64,000 nucleotides of DNA. Source: Buddleja alternifolia. Taxonomy: Eukaryota; Streptophyta; Magnoliopsida; Lamiales; Scrophulariaceae. Made by a program: the position numbers and the translations under genes. Within the stretch, counting starts at the first letter, position 1. Every line of letters starts with the position of its first letter. The stretch covers positions 191,001-255,000 of the forward strand of contig CM033403.1 of NCBI GenBank assembly GCA_019426215.1. Direction: 5' to 3'. Below, piece by piece: positions 32,249 through 43,616 of the stretch. Below the pieces are notes generated by a model, which worked only from the letters and a program-made list of their open reading frames with translations, was not told the origin of the DNA and made no database searches.

Positions 32249-32613
32249 GGGAATATAATAATATTAAAATTAACAAACTTCAAAGTTAAGTTTGTTAACC
32301 GACTTTGAAGTCTTTAAAAAGACTTTCTGGATGAAAATGGAAAGCAAAAACAAATGTAAGAAAAGAAAGAAAAATAGAGAAGAAAGAAAAGAAAGAAAAG
32401 AGAGGAAAAATTCAAGGAAAAATAGGAAATGAAGTGTAATAGGTAAGGGAGCTAGGCATTTCGACGTGGCCGTTACAAGTAAGTCTTTCATTGATTGTTT
32501 CTTCAATTTAATCGGTGAATTTGGAATAATTATAGAGGATTGTATTTAGGTATGTTATATACCTTTTTTACAGATTATTGCACATCTAAAATTAGGAAGA
32601 AGTATCATTAACT
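32249..32613 (+). repeat. Truncated Gypsy LTR fragment joined to RT
   Basis: Matches internal LTR sequence, for example the block with acaagtaagtctttnn and tcaatttaatcggtgaatttg, also found near 31027-31070 and 36515-36560. It lacks both LTR ends. At about 32614 it passes abruptly into RT coding sequence (acaatcaagaataagtatcc). Confidence 0.75.
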
Positions 32614-35600
32614 AACAATCAAGAATAAGTATCCCCTTCTTAGAATAGATGACTACTTTGATCAATTGCAAGGTGCATCGGTGTTTTCTAAGATTGATTT
32701 GCGTTCTGGTTATCATCAACTAAAAATCAAGGAGGAAGATATACAGAAAATTGCATTCAAAACAAGGTACGACCATTATGAGTTTCTAGTAATGCCCTTC
32801 AGTTTAACGAATGCTCATGCAGCTTTCATGGACTTAATGAATTGCGTATTCAAGCAATTCTTGATAAATTTGTGATGTTATTTATTGATGATATCTTGAT
32901 CTACTCACACGATGAACAAGAACACAAGGAACATTTGAAACTTGTGTTGTAAGTTCTCAAAGAGAAACAACTATATGCTAAATCCAAGAAGTGTGAATTC
33001 TGGCTGCAACAAGTGGTATTCTTAGGGCATGTAGTATCCCAGAACAAAATCTCAGTTGACCTGAGTAAAACAGAAGTTGTGCATAACTGGCCAACACCAA
33101 CAAATGAGTCAGAAGTTAGGAGTTTCTTCGGATTGGCAGGATACTACAGGAAATTTGTTCAGGGATTTTCAAAATTGGCCGTTCCATTGACAATGTTAAT
33201 AAAAAAGAACATGAAATTTATTTGGACTGATGCTTGTGAAAAGAGTTTTCAAGAGTTGAAACACCAATTAACTACCGCTCCTATTCTTTCTGTTTCAACT
33301 GGAACCGTTGGATTCGTTGTGTATAGTGATGCTCCTAAAAATGATTTGGGTGTTGTGTTAATGCAAAATGGAAAGGTAATTGCCTATGCCTCAAGTCAGT
33401 TGAAAGAGTATGAAAAGAATTATCCAACTCATGATCTGGAACTTGCCGCCGTTGTCTTTGCCCTGAAAATTTGGAGACATTACTTGTACGGTGAAAAGTG
33501 TGAAATTTAACGAATGCTCCTACAGCTTTCATGAACTTAATGAATCTGGTATTCAAGCAATTTCCAGATAAATTTTTTATTGTATTTATGGATGACATCT
33601 TGATCTACTCACGCGATGAACGAGAACACAAAGAATATTTGAAACTTGTGTTGCAAGTTCTCAAAGAGAAACAACTATATGCTAAATTCAAGAAGTGTAA
33701 ATTCTGGCTGGAAATAATGGTATTCTTAGGGCATGTAGTATCCAAGAATGGAATCGCAGTTGACCCGAGTAAAATAGAAGTTGTGCATAACTGGCCAACA
33801 CCAACAAATGTATCAGAAGTTAGGAGTTTCTTAGAGTTTGCAGTATATTACAGGAGATTTGTTCAAGGATTTTCAAAATTGGCCGTTCCATTGACGATGC
33901 TGACAAGAAAGAACATGAAATTTATTTAGACTGGTGCTTGTGAAAAGAGTTTTCAAGAGTTGAAGCACCGATTGACTACCGCTCCTATTCTTTCTGTTCC
34001 AATTGGAACCGGTGGATTCGTTGTGTATAGTGATGCTTCTAAAAATGGTTTGGGTGTTGTGTTAATGCAAAATGGGAAGGTAATTGCCTATGCTTCAAGG
34101 CAATTGGAAGAGTATGAAAAGAATTATCCAACTCATGATTTGGAACTTGCTGCTGTTGTCTTTTCCCTGAAAATTTTGAGGCATTACTTGTATGGTCAAA
34201 AGTGTGAGATTTGCACCGATCATAAAAGTTTGAAGTACTTTTTTACCCAAAAAGAGCTAAATATGAGACAACGGAGACGGTTGGAACTTGTCAAAGATTA
34301 TGACTGTGTGATTAACTATCATTCGGATGCGCTGAGTAGAAAGTCCATGCCTTCTCTTCTTATCACACAGAAGCCATTATTACTAGATTTGCAGAAATTG
34401 GAACTTGAAATTGTGCCTGAAGGGAAGGTATGCTTTTTGTCAGCTCTGATGTTGAAGTCTGCACTTCGTGATAAAATCATTGAAGCTCATAAAGATGATA
34501 TGTATTTATCCGAGATAAAGAAAAAGATGGATGAAGGAAAAAGGACAAAATTCTCAATTTCTAATGAGGAAGTTATGCAATATAATAGGAGGTTATGTGT
34601 GCCATCTGATCAAGCCATCAAGGAAGATATTCTGAAAGAAGCTCATACTAGTCCTTATTCAGTACACCCCGGTAGCACAAAGATGTATAAGGACTTACAA
34701 CAACATTATTGGTGGACCGCATTAAGAAAGATATAGCAACATTTGTAGCAGAGTGTTTAACTTGTCAACAGGTTAAGGTTGAACATCAAAGACCAGCTGG
34801 CTTATTAAAGCCTCTACCAATCCCAGAGTGGAAGTGAGAGCATATTAATATGGAGGTATACAACTCCATATGGGTGATTGTCGATACATTAACAAAATCA
34901 GCTCATTTTCTTGTAGTAAGGTCGACATATAATATGGATCAATATGCTCAACAGTACATTAGAGAGATAGTCAGATTGCATGGAGTGCCAGTTTCTATAG
35001 TATCCGATAGGGATCCTAAATTTACTTCTGCATTCTGGAAGAGTTTGCACAATGCCATGGGAGCAAAGCTTGCATTCAGCACAACATTTCATCCCCAGAG
35101 CGATGGGCAATCTGAAAGGGTTATACAACTACTTGAGGATATGCTAAGAGCGTGCACACTAGATTTCCAAGGAAGCTGGGATGTGAAATTACCATTGGTA
35201 GAATTTACCTACAACAACAGCTACCAATGTACCATTGGAATGGCACCGTATGAAGCATTATATGGAAGAAAATGCAGATCTCCAGTTCATTGGGACGAAG
35301 TTGAAGAAAGAAAACTATTTGGTCCAGAATTGGTCCAACAAACAACAACGGTTGTGGAAAGATACGTGAAAGAATGAAAATGGCACAGAGTAGGCAGAAA
35401 AGTTACGCAGACATAAAGAGAACTGATTTAGAATTTTTTATTGGAGATCATGTGTTCCTGAAAGCGGCCCCAATGAAAGGAATCATGAGATTTGGGAAGA
35501 GAGGAAAACTGAGCCCAAGGTATATTGGTCCGTTTGAAATTTTTGAAAGAGTTGGAGATAGAGCTTACAAAGTGGCCTTACCACCTTCATTAACCGGTGT

Positions 35601-35901
35601 TCATAATGTGTTCCATGTGTCCATATTGAAGAAATACGTTTCAAATCTTTCTCATGTGCTAAGTTACGAGCCGTTGGAGCTATTTCTAAATTTAGCCTAT
35701 TAAGAGAAACCAATCCAAATCCTTGATCAGAAGGTGAAACAATTGAGAAACAAAAGTATTAATCTGGTAAAGGTTTTGTGAAAAAATCATGCGGTAGAAG
35801 AAGCTACATGGGAACGGGAAGAAGAAATGCGGAATAAGTATCCAGAATTATTTCGGTATGTCAAATTTTGAGGACGAAATTTTTTTGAAGGAGGTTATGA
35901 T
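32614..35901 (+). pseudogene. pol: Gypsy-2 RT, RNase H, integrase and chromodomain
   Basis: RT starts mid-domain ([12 protein letters not shown]), reaches the catalytic region ([22 protein letters not shown] near 32875; YSRDE copy near 33600) and RNase H (VVYSDA). This block is duplicated in tandem (32803-34208). Integrase follows: zinc region with VHPGSTKM and HYWW, then WKWEH with TGG to TGA near 34836. A deletion of about 40 bp there removes the TIDFVLGLP segment with the first catalytic Asp; SDRDPKF and SERVIQ remain intact. Then GPFEIFERV, VSILKKYV and a chromodomain-like tail with stops at 35701 and TGA 35779-35781. Not functional. Confidence 0.85.
32803..34208 (+). repeat. Tandem duplication (about 703 bp) inside Gypsy-2 pol
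   Basis: Units begin at tttaacgaatgctc (32803) and tttaacgaatgctc (33506) and cover RT from TNA.AAF to RNase H ending GEKCEI/GQKCEI. The copies differ by scattered substitutions and small indels, so the duplication is not recent. The two copies carry different lesions (first: stop near 32874 and TAA near 32952; second: TAG near 33927). Confidence 0.85.
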
Positions 35902-36130
35902 TGTAATGCCCAATCATCTCTCACGCAGCCAAGAATAGGCATGTCATATAGTTAGCATGTATTATTGACTATAAATGGTATGATTGCACGAACATGATTA
36001 CTTTCTAATTATATGATAACTGCATTTAAGGTACATTTTTGCTAACGTTTATCACTAGTTAAGCAGGCATGACGTCTAAGCAGACACGATGTCTAGCATT
36101 TATTGCTAGTTAAAAAAAAAAGATAATTGA

Positions 36131-36208
36131 CGTGCTTCCCACGTGGTCACCCATCTTAAAATTGCTCCCGTCTGAGCACGCTAAACTTTAGAATTTTGAT
36201 CATATTTG
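36131..36208 (-). pseudogene. 5S rRNA-like segment in the Gypsy-2 LTR
   Basis: Same antisense 5S-like block as in Gypsy-1, with independent changes: box A reads agtttagcgtgctcag and box C gatgggtgaccacgtgggaag. Slightly closer to 5S in part of box A and further away elsewhere. Confidence 0.65.
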
Positions 36209-36988
36209 GTACACAAAAGCTTTCCACTAGTCACTGGGTCAATATATTTCATGCACTACGTACATACGTGTCATTTATATGACACGATGAATGTAAATAT
36301 GTGACACATAGAAAATATAAGGCACAAACGTATGACACGTATTAAGCTAGCAACTGCAAATAATTCATTGAATATAATAATATTAAAACTTCACAACTAA
36401 GTTTGGAAGAACCGACTTAGGAATCGAAAGAAAAACAAACCTTTCTGGAGATAGAACAGAAGATAAAATAGAGAAGAAGGAAAAAAGAAAGAAAATCGAC
36501 GTGCCCATTACAACTAAGTCTTTTACCGATTGTTTCTTCAATTTAATCGGTGAAATTGGAATAATTATAGGGAATTGTATTTGGTTATGTTATATACCCT
36601 TTTTACAGATTATTGCACATCTAAAATTAGGAAGAAGTATCATTAGCTAGTCCCCGGTAGCGTAACCTTTTCTAGTTCATTGCAAAGGACTAAAGGTAAG
36701 TTGAAGTTCGTTTTTTGCTTCATAAGGACCACATTATACTTGTTTATGATGTTTTAAGATAATTGTTTGGAAATGAATGTTATTACTTGCCTATTGTGTA
36801 AAGTGTTGAGGTATATATGCTTATGATGTTTTAAGATGATTACTTGGGAATGAATGTTTATTTTTTGTTTATTGTGTATATATGATTTTGATGCACACGT
36901 AAAGAAAATAATTTGAAAAAGGGAGGTATGGTATTTGATTGATAGTCGGGTAGGCATGGGACGCGAGTGGGACCAGCGGACCTAAAAG

Positions 36989-37096
36989 ACTGGTGGTGAA
37001 TACCTTGAGTTGTAAAAGCCAAGTTAGATAAAGCCAGGATGTACTGGTGGTGAATACCTTGAGGTGTAAAAGCCAAGATAAATAAAGTCACGATGT
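36989..37096 (+). repeat. 54-bp tandem duplication in the Gypsy-2 LTR
   Basis: Units start actggtggtgaatacc at 36989 and 37043, with the same period as in Gypsy-1. Confidence 0.8.
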
Positions 37097-37597
37097 ATGA
37101 GAGAGCCAGTAGTTAATATCATAGGGCCGAAAGGTCAGTTATGAGAAACCCGTGATGCCTCTTCCATTGGCCAATTGTTATGAACAGATTTTGAAAATGG
37201 ACGCCTATCACTATCAGTCGAATATCACACTTTGAGGGTACCCAAAAGGAAAGGATAAAAAGGAAAAAGAAAAGTTTTAACTGAACTATGCATTATTGAC
37301 TGTCGTATGTAATATGTGAAATGTTGCTTTTAAAAATATGAGCTTCTTCTTACTGAGCCATTAGCTCATTAGGTTCTTATGATGCAGGTGATGATCATGT
37401 TAATATGTGAAGGTTGCCTAGACAGAGCTATGTTCATATGCCATGCTTTGAGCACTTTTGTACTTTGATGTTGATTTGTACAACCGCTCTGTTATGGTTT
37501 TGTAAACATAAGTATGTTAATATAGGGATGAAGATACTGGGTTTGATGTATATAGAAAAAATGATTTGCTTTTATTTCCAAAGGGATATATTCTATT

Positions 37598-39718
37598 TGT
37601 TGGGTTGACTCATTCCCTCGGGCAGCGCAAATTAAAATTTTACAAAAGTAAACGTACAACCACCCGAAAACAGGAATATGGAGTTGGTTCGATCGAATTT
37701 GATAAGGAGGTAAACGAAATTATACCGTTCAAAAATTTCGTTTCACCTCGAACTTTAGATCTCAGCAACCCTGTGGTGCAAATCCACACAATTTTCCTTG
37801 GGTGAGAAATTGCCCGTCGTCTTTTCGTATCTCCCGGTTTAGAGTGCTCCAAGTGTCGCACCTCTAAGATGTATCCACACCTCGTTCAAGTCACCAATCG
37901 TCTTGCCTTGCGTGCTAGACAACAAAACGATTCTAAGCTAAACTTAGGCTTGGTTATGTGAATGGTAGGAATATTTTATTTTCTAAGTCGTTTAATTGAA
38001 CACATGAATAGCACGACGTCTTGTTGGAAGGGGAGAGAGGTGGCCGATTTTAGTCTAGGAGAGGGGGGCGATTTTTCCATCAATTTTAGTCTCCTTCATC
38101 TCTTATTTATAGGTGAAGATTACCTAGAGTCCAATTAGGAAAAGAAAACTTTCTTTCTCCTAAACTCTCTAGTAATCCTTATCCTATGGAGACTTGGAGG
38201 AGGGAAAAACTCTTTTCCTTCTCCACCACATAAAAAATGCCCCCTCCCTTATTTCTAGACTTAAAAATCTGTCAACACAAGAAATTGGGCTCTAGATTTA
38301 ATTTTGACTTCTCAATTTAATTATAGGCTCAACCCATCAATTAAATATAAGTCAAATTAAATCCAACCAATTAATTCCAATATTTATTTATTTAACTTGG
38401 GCTCCACCCAATTAAATAAAATACTTGGACTCTACTAGGTCCATTAATTTAATTAATTCTACAAGATTAATTAAAAGAGTAAATTTAATTGAATTCTTCA
38501 ATTAATTTATATTCCATATTAGGGAAGTACTACACTTTCCTAATTCCCTCAATTTTTTCGAAATTGATTAACCACATCTATTCAAGCAGTGACTCTCTCG
38601 AGTTAGTGTGTGACCCCTTAGGCTCGTTTCTATCTAGTAGTAAGTACACCTTCCCACAGTGCTAGTGTACCTTCCTAAAATGGAAAGTACTAGATTAAAT
38701 CAATCATTTGATTTAATCAAGCCTCAAATTAGTCACCAAGCTAATTTTCGGCACTTACAAATCCCGGTTGCCCACCTACCATAGGGTACCGAAGACCTAG
38801 ATAAAACGAAAGTAAAGATACGCCTTTTGCGATCTTGATCCTCACATAAGTAAGATCTCTCTATCTAATCTCCTGATTGAATCTAGAGCAGTGGCTAAGG
38901 TCGAAGCTCTATTAATTCAATCCTATATTTCCCGCGTTATGTGAAATTGACTTCGACTATCAAAACGAGGAAACCCTACGCCTCTTTAGATATCATACTT
39001 CGGCCGAAGATTCCTTAAGTCGATTCACTATGTAACCATAGGAGATTAACCGACTGGCTAATGTCAGCGATAGATTCCTCTCGATTCTCACGTGCCTTAC
39101 TACGTAAGACGTGCATGTCTGAGTTTGCCCATATTCGATCATCTAAAGTGATCATGTAACAAATCAAGAACATGCGTGGTTACGCATAAGACATCCAATG
39201 GAATCTTAGGTCCATAAGGATTACTCTTACATTACAAGACCACTGGAAGTTCCACATTCGACTGAGAATCCATTTTAGAAACTTCCATGGGGTTGTTCAG
39301 TTCGCCCATTACCACAATGGCAACCCTCATATATGCATTGGCTTTCACCGTGGTAGTATCTATGGAACGAGATACACTTCCCCCAGAGTATGCATCATAT
39401 GAGCAAGTATTTTGGCTTTCATCGATATCCCTTTATCTCGATGAACCCTTTTACGACTTGGAACAATGTTTAAAGATCACAGCCTTCGAGACATATTCCA
39501 TCATTGCCACACCCAATGTGCAATGATGTCCCATAGCTTTGTGTGATTATTCGGGACTTTATTCTAAGCCAAAATAAAAAACTAATTTAAGAATAAAGAT
39601 ATGCCACACATATAAAAGAGCATTGACTTTATTTATAAGAAAACAATTGTTCAGCTCTAGAGTTACTATTACATAGAATGGCGCCCAATAATTGGTGCGT
39701 CGGGCACTAACTCTAACA
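37598..39718 (-). repeat. Copia-D 3' LTR (2121 bp)
   Basis: TGTTGGGTTGACTCATTCC to TAACTCTAACA. Minus-strand TATA box (TATAAATAAGA) at 38102-38112. Scattered differences from the other LTR show the insertion is not recent. Confidence 0.92.
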
Positions 39719-39730
39719 ATCTCCCACGTG
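39719..39730 (-). promoter_or_regulatory. Copia-D polypurine tract
   Basis: Minus strand reads CACGTGGGAGATT next to the 3' LTR. Confidence 0.75.
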
Positions 39731-39738
39731 CCCTAGTG

Positions 39739-42700
39739 CTAATTACCCATGTACTTAAGGCCCAGTCTTCCCAGATGTCCTTCAAATACTTTTTGGCTAA
39801 GGGGTTTGGTGAGTGGGTCCGCTATGTTGTCCACTGTATCCACGCGCTCCATTTGCATGTCGCCTCTTCCAATGATTTCTCGTATCAATCGGAATTTTCT
39901 CAGAACATGTTTGGATTTCTGATGAGACCTCGGCTCTTTTGCTTGCGCAATAGCCCCGTTGTTGTCACAGTTGACCGTTACTGGATCCCCAACGGATGGA
40001 ACGACACCTAATTCTTGGATGAAGTTCCTCATCCAAACAGCTTCTTTTGCAGCCTCATTTGCTGCAATAAATTCTGCTTCAGTGGTGGAGTCGGCTATGG
40101 TTACTTTCTTGGAACTCTTCCAGCTAACCGCTCCGCCATTAAGTAGAAATACAAACCCAGAAACCGACTTCGAGTCATCCTTGTCGGATTGGAAACTCGA
40201 ATCAGTAAACCCCTCTAATTCCAATTCTCCCCATCCGAATATCAAGAACAAGTCCTTAGTTCTCCTCAGATACTTAAGGATTGTTTTCACCAAACTCCAG
40301 TGTGCCAAGCTTGGATTCGCTTGATATCGAATGCACACACTCAATGCATAGGCTACATCGGGTCTTGTGCATATCATCGCATACATGATACTACCTATCG
40401 CAGAAGCATAGGGAGTTTTGGACATTCTCACTCTTTCCTCTTCAGTCTTTGGGCACATAGACTTGGAAAGTGTGATACCATGTCCTATTGGCAAGAATCA
40501 TTTTTTGGACTCTTCCATTTCAAATCTTTTGAGTACGTGATCGATATATGCAGATTGGGAAAGACCTAGCATCATACTCGATCTATCTCTATAGATCTTC
40601 ATACTAAGTATGTAGGACGCCTCTCCTATATCTTTCATGAAGAATTTATTAGAGAGCCATACTTTAGTCTACTGCATCATCCCTACATCATTTCCAATTA
40701 GTAGGATGTCATCGACATAAAGTATGATGAATGTGACTGCGCTCCCACTGACTTTCTTATACACACATGCATCTTCAATGTTTTGAACGTATCCATACTC
40801 TTGTATGACAGTGTCAAAATGTTTGTTCCAACTTCGAGAAGCTTGTTTAAGTCCATAGATGGACCTTTGGAGTTTACACACTTTGTGCTCGTTCCCTTTG
40901 GATGTAAAGCCCTCTGGCTGTTGCATGTAAATCTCTTCCTCAATTTCTCCATTGAGGAATGCAGTCTTACATCCATCTGCCATATTTCATAATCAAAATA
41001 TACAGATATAGCAAGCATAATTTTAATGGATTTCAGCATGGCCACTGGCGAGAAGGTTTCCTCATAGTCAATCCCTTGTCTTTGAGTGAATCCTTTTGCC
41101 ACGAGGCGAGCCTTATAGGTTACTACCTCTCCATCGACTTTAAGCTTTCGCTTGTAGACCCGCTTACAGCCAATGGGCTTGATGCCCTCAGGTGGGTCAA
41201 ACAAGGTCCAAACCTTGTTGGAGTACATGGAGTCCATTTTGGATGTCATGGCCTCTAGCCATTTTCTCAAATCAATGTCAGACATTGCACTCTTAAAACG
41301 TTTTGGATCAAAGTCTAGAGGAGGATCTTGAGTACCCTCCTCTTGCAATAGGCCTAGCCATCTTTCAGGTTCCTTTGGGATCCTCGTTGATCTCTTCAAA
41401 GGTTGTGTGTTTTCGGTGGGCGCCTCTGATGTAGCCTTATTGGTGTCGGGTGCGTTAGTTTGTATCTCTTGACTTGATCTATTCTCATGGACCTCATCAA
41501 GTCTCGCAACCTCGCCTTTTCTATCTAGAAGGTAACCCCTCTTTAAGAAATTGGCATTTCTTGAAACAATAACCTTTTGTTCCGTTGGGCTGTAGAAGTA
41601 ATATCCAACAGTTTCCTTTGGATATTCTATAAAATAGCACAAAGAGGACTTGGGGTCCAATTTGCCTCCCACTAAATGCTTTACATAAGCAGGACACCCC
41701 CTTATTCTCAAATGATTGTATGAGGGCATCTTTCCACACCAACTTTCGTATGGGGTATTGGGCAACGTCTTGCTGGGTGATTTATTCGACAGATAGACAG
41801 CCGTTTCAAGAGCATAACCCCACATTGACTTAGGAACTTTAGTAAAACATGTCATGGATCGAACCATATCTAGTAATGTTCGATTTCTTCGCTCGGCTAC
41901 CCCGTTATGTTGAGGTGTGCCGGGCGGTGTCCACTGTGAGAGAATTTCATTCTCTCTAAGATAATCAAGAAACTCAGTAGACAAGTATTCACCTCCTCGA
42001 TCCGATCGAAGAACCTTAATACTTCTACCAAGTTGCTTCTCTACTTCATTTCTGAACTCCTTAAACTTTTCAAAGGATTCAGATTTATATCTCATAAGGT
42101 ATAAATAACCATACCGTGAATGATCATCGATAAAAGTTATAAAGTAGCTTTGGCCACCTTGAGTGCCAACACTCATTGGCCTGCACACGTCCGTATGGAC
42201 TAAGTCCAATGGTTTTGTGGCTCGTTTCGCTTTCCCCGAAAATGGTAACTTGGTCATTTTTCCTTTTAGACATGATTCGCAACTTGACAATTCATCGAAT
42301 TCGTTGATATCTAAATGTGTTGCCAATGTTCGAACTCTTTCTTTGGAAATATGTCCAAGTCTTTCGTGCCACATTTGTGTGTTTACTTGATTATCTTGTT
42401 TATGTTTGTTACTTTGTTGAATATTGAGATTGGAAATTATTAGGGATATTGTATACATTCCATCCTTCATTTTCGATTCCATAATAAGAGACGATTCATA
42501 AAACAAAAGAAAACTTTTATTACGAATCTCAAAACAATATCCTTCTCTATCCAAAATCGGAATCGAGATAATATTTCTTATTATTTCAGAAACAAAATAA
42601 ATGTAATGTAAAACTAATTTCCTATCTCCTAACTCTAAGTAGATCGTCCCCACGGCTTTGGCAGCAACCAATGCTCCATTCCCCATCCGTAGGGTCATGT

Positions 42701-42779
42701 CTCCTCTACTTAGCTCCTTTGTTCTTTTCATCACCTGCAAATCATTGCAGATATGAACACCACATCCAGTGTGAAGAAC
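39739..42779 (-). pseudogene. pol: Copia-D Pol, several lesions
   Basis: Protease motif reads LHTGCG (codon 42771-42773), with His where catalytic Asp is expected. Integrase: zinc region HERLGHIS and CESCLKGK (about 42280-42350), core [27 protein letters not shown] has VYKRKLKVDGE and LVAKGFTQ (about 41100-41170), then a one-base loss near 40970 (after WQMDV) shifts frame; YVDDILLIGND follows near 40710. Stops TAG at about 40670 (MMQ*TK) and TGA at about 40500 (SKK*FLP). RNase H (39739-40494) keeps TDSSF, TTEAEF, CDNNGA and IADPLTK. Gag and pol are in the same frame, separated only by TAG at 42780-42782. Confidence 0.88.
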
Positions 42780-43616
42780 CTAAGAAGTATTGTTAACAGT
42801 AAAGTTAACTTCAACAAAGAACATACCTTGCGCCCGAGGCTCTTTGCAGTTCCTTTGCCAGTGCCCAACTTTTCCACATTTATGGCACTTATCAGACTTC
42901 TCAGACTTTGGCTTCTTTACCTTCTTCACACCACCATTACCTTTTAGCTTCTTAATCTTATTATTCTTCTTATTGCCCTTATTGGCTTTAGAAGATGAAT
43001 TCATAAGAAGCACCGTCTTTTCCTTCTTGATGGTGCTTTCAGCAGTTATCAACATGTTCAACAGTTCATTCAGTGAAGCATTCAAGTTGTTCATGTTGAA
43101 ATTGATGACGAATTGATCATATGACTTTGGGAGAGATTGAAGCACAAGATCGACACAAAGGTCGCCGTCGAGTAGCACATCCAAATCATTCATCTTATGA
43201 ATTAATTGGATCATTTTAAGGACATGCTCACTCACAGATGCCCCTTCATTCATCCTTGCTCCAAACAGTTGTTTTGATATAGCATATCGTTCTCTCCTAG
43301 TCCTAGTACCGTAAAGCTCTTCTAAGTGGTCGATGATTTCCTTTGCCATCATCATATTTTCATGTTGCTTTTGCAACTCATTTGACATAGAAGTCATGAT
43401 GATGCATCTAGCTTGGATGTTATCATCCGACCACAGCTTTGCGTACTCTCTATCCCCATCACTGCTTTCATCGTTAATCTCCGATTGTATAGCCGTCAGG
43501 ATATAATCCTTCCTTTCATATTGAAGAATAATTTTGAGGTTTCTAAGCCAGTCCGGAAAGTTTGGTCCGTTCAGTTTGTTGGTTTCAAGAATTGTATAAA
43601 GAGGATTTTTAGCCAT
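42780..43616 (-). pseudogene. gag: Copia-D Gag (278 codons)
   Basis: Starts MAKNPLYTILETNKLNGPNF, as copia Gag proteins do; capsid region with ELQKQHENM and LLQSLP-like (LVLQSLPKSYDQF) motifs; Lys/Asn-rich linker; zinc knuckle CHKCGKVGHWQRNC near 42860. The frame is undamaged until TAG 42780, beyond which the same frame continues into protease, so the stop is probably a lesion (TGG to TAG) in a Gag-Pol fusion and not the natural end of Gag. Gag alone might still be produced. Confidence 0.85.

Larger units (their letters stand above)
35902..37597 (+). repeat. Gypsy-2 3' LTR, left part
   Basis: Starts TGTAATGCCCAATC after gaaggaggttatga. Includes TATAAATG at 35970, the 5S-like antisense segment (36131-36208) and the 54-bp duplication (36989-37096). 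Interrupted at 37597 by Copia-D; ctatt (37593-37597) is the target duplication. Confidence 0.87.
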
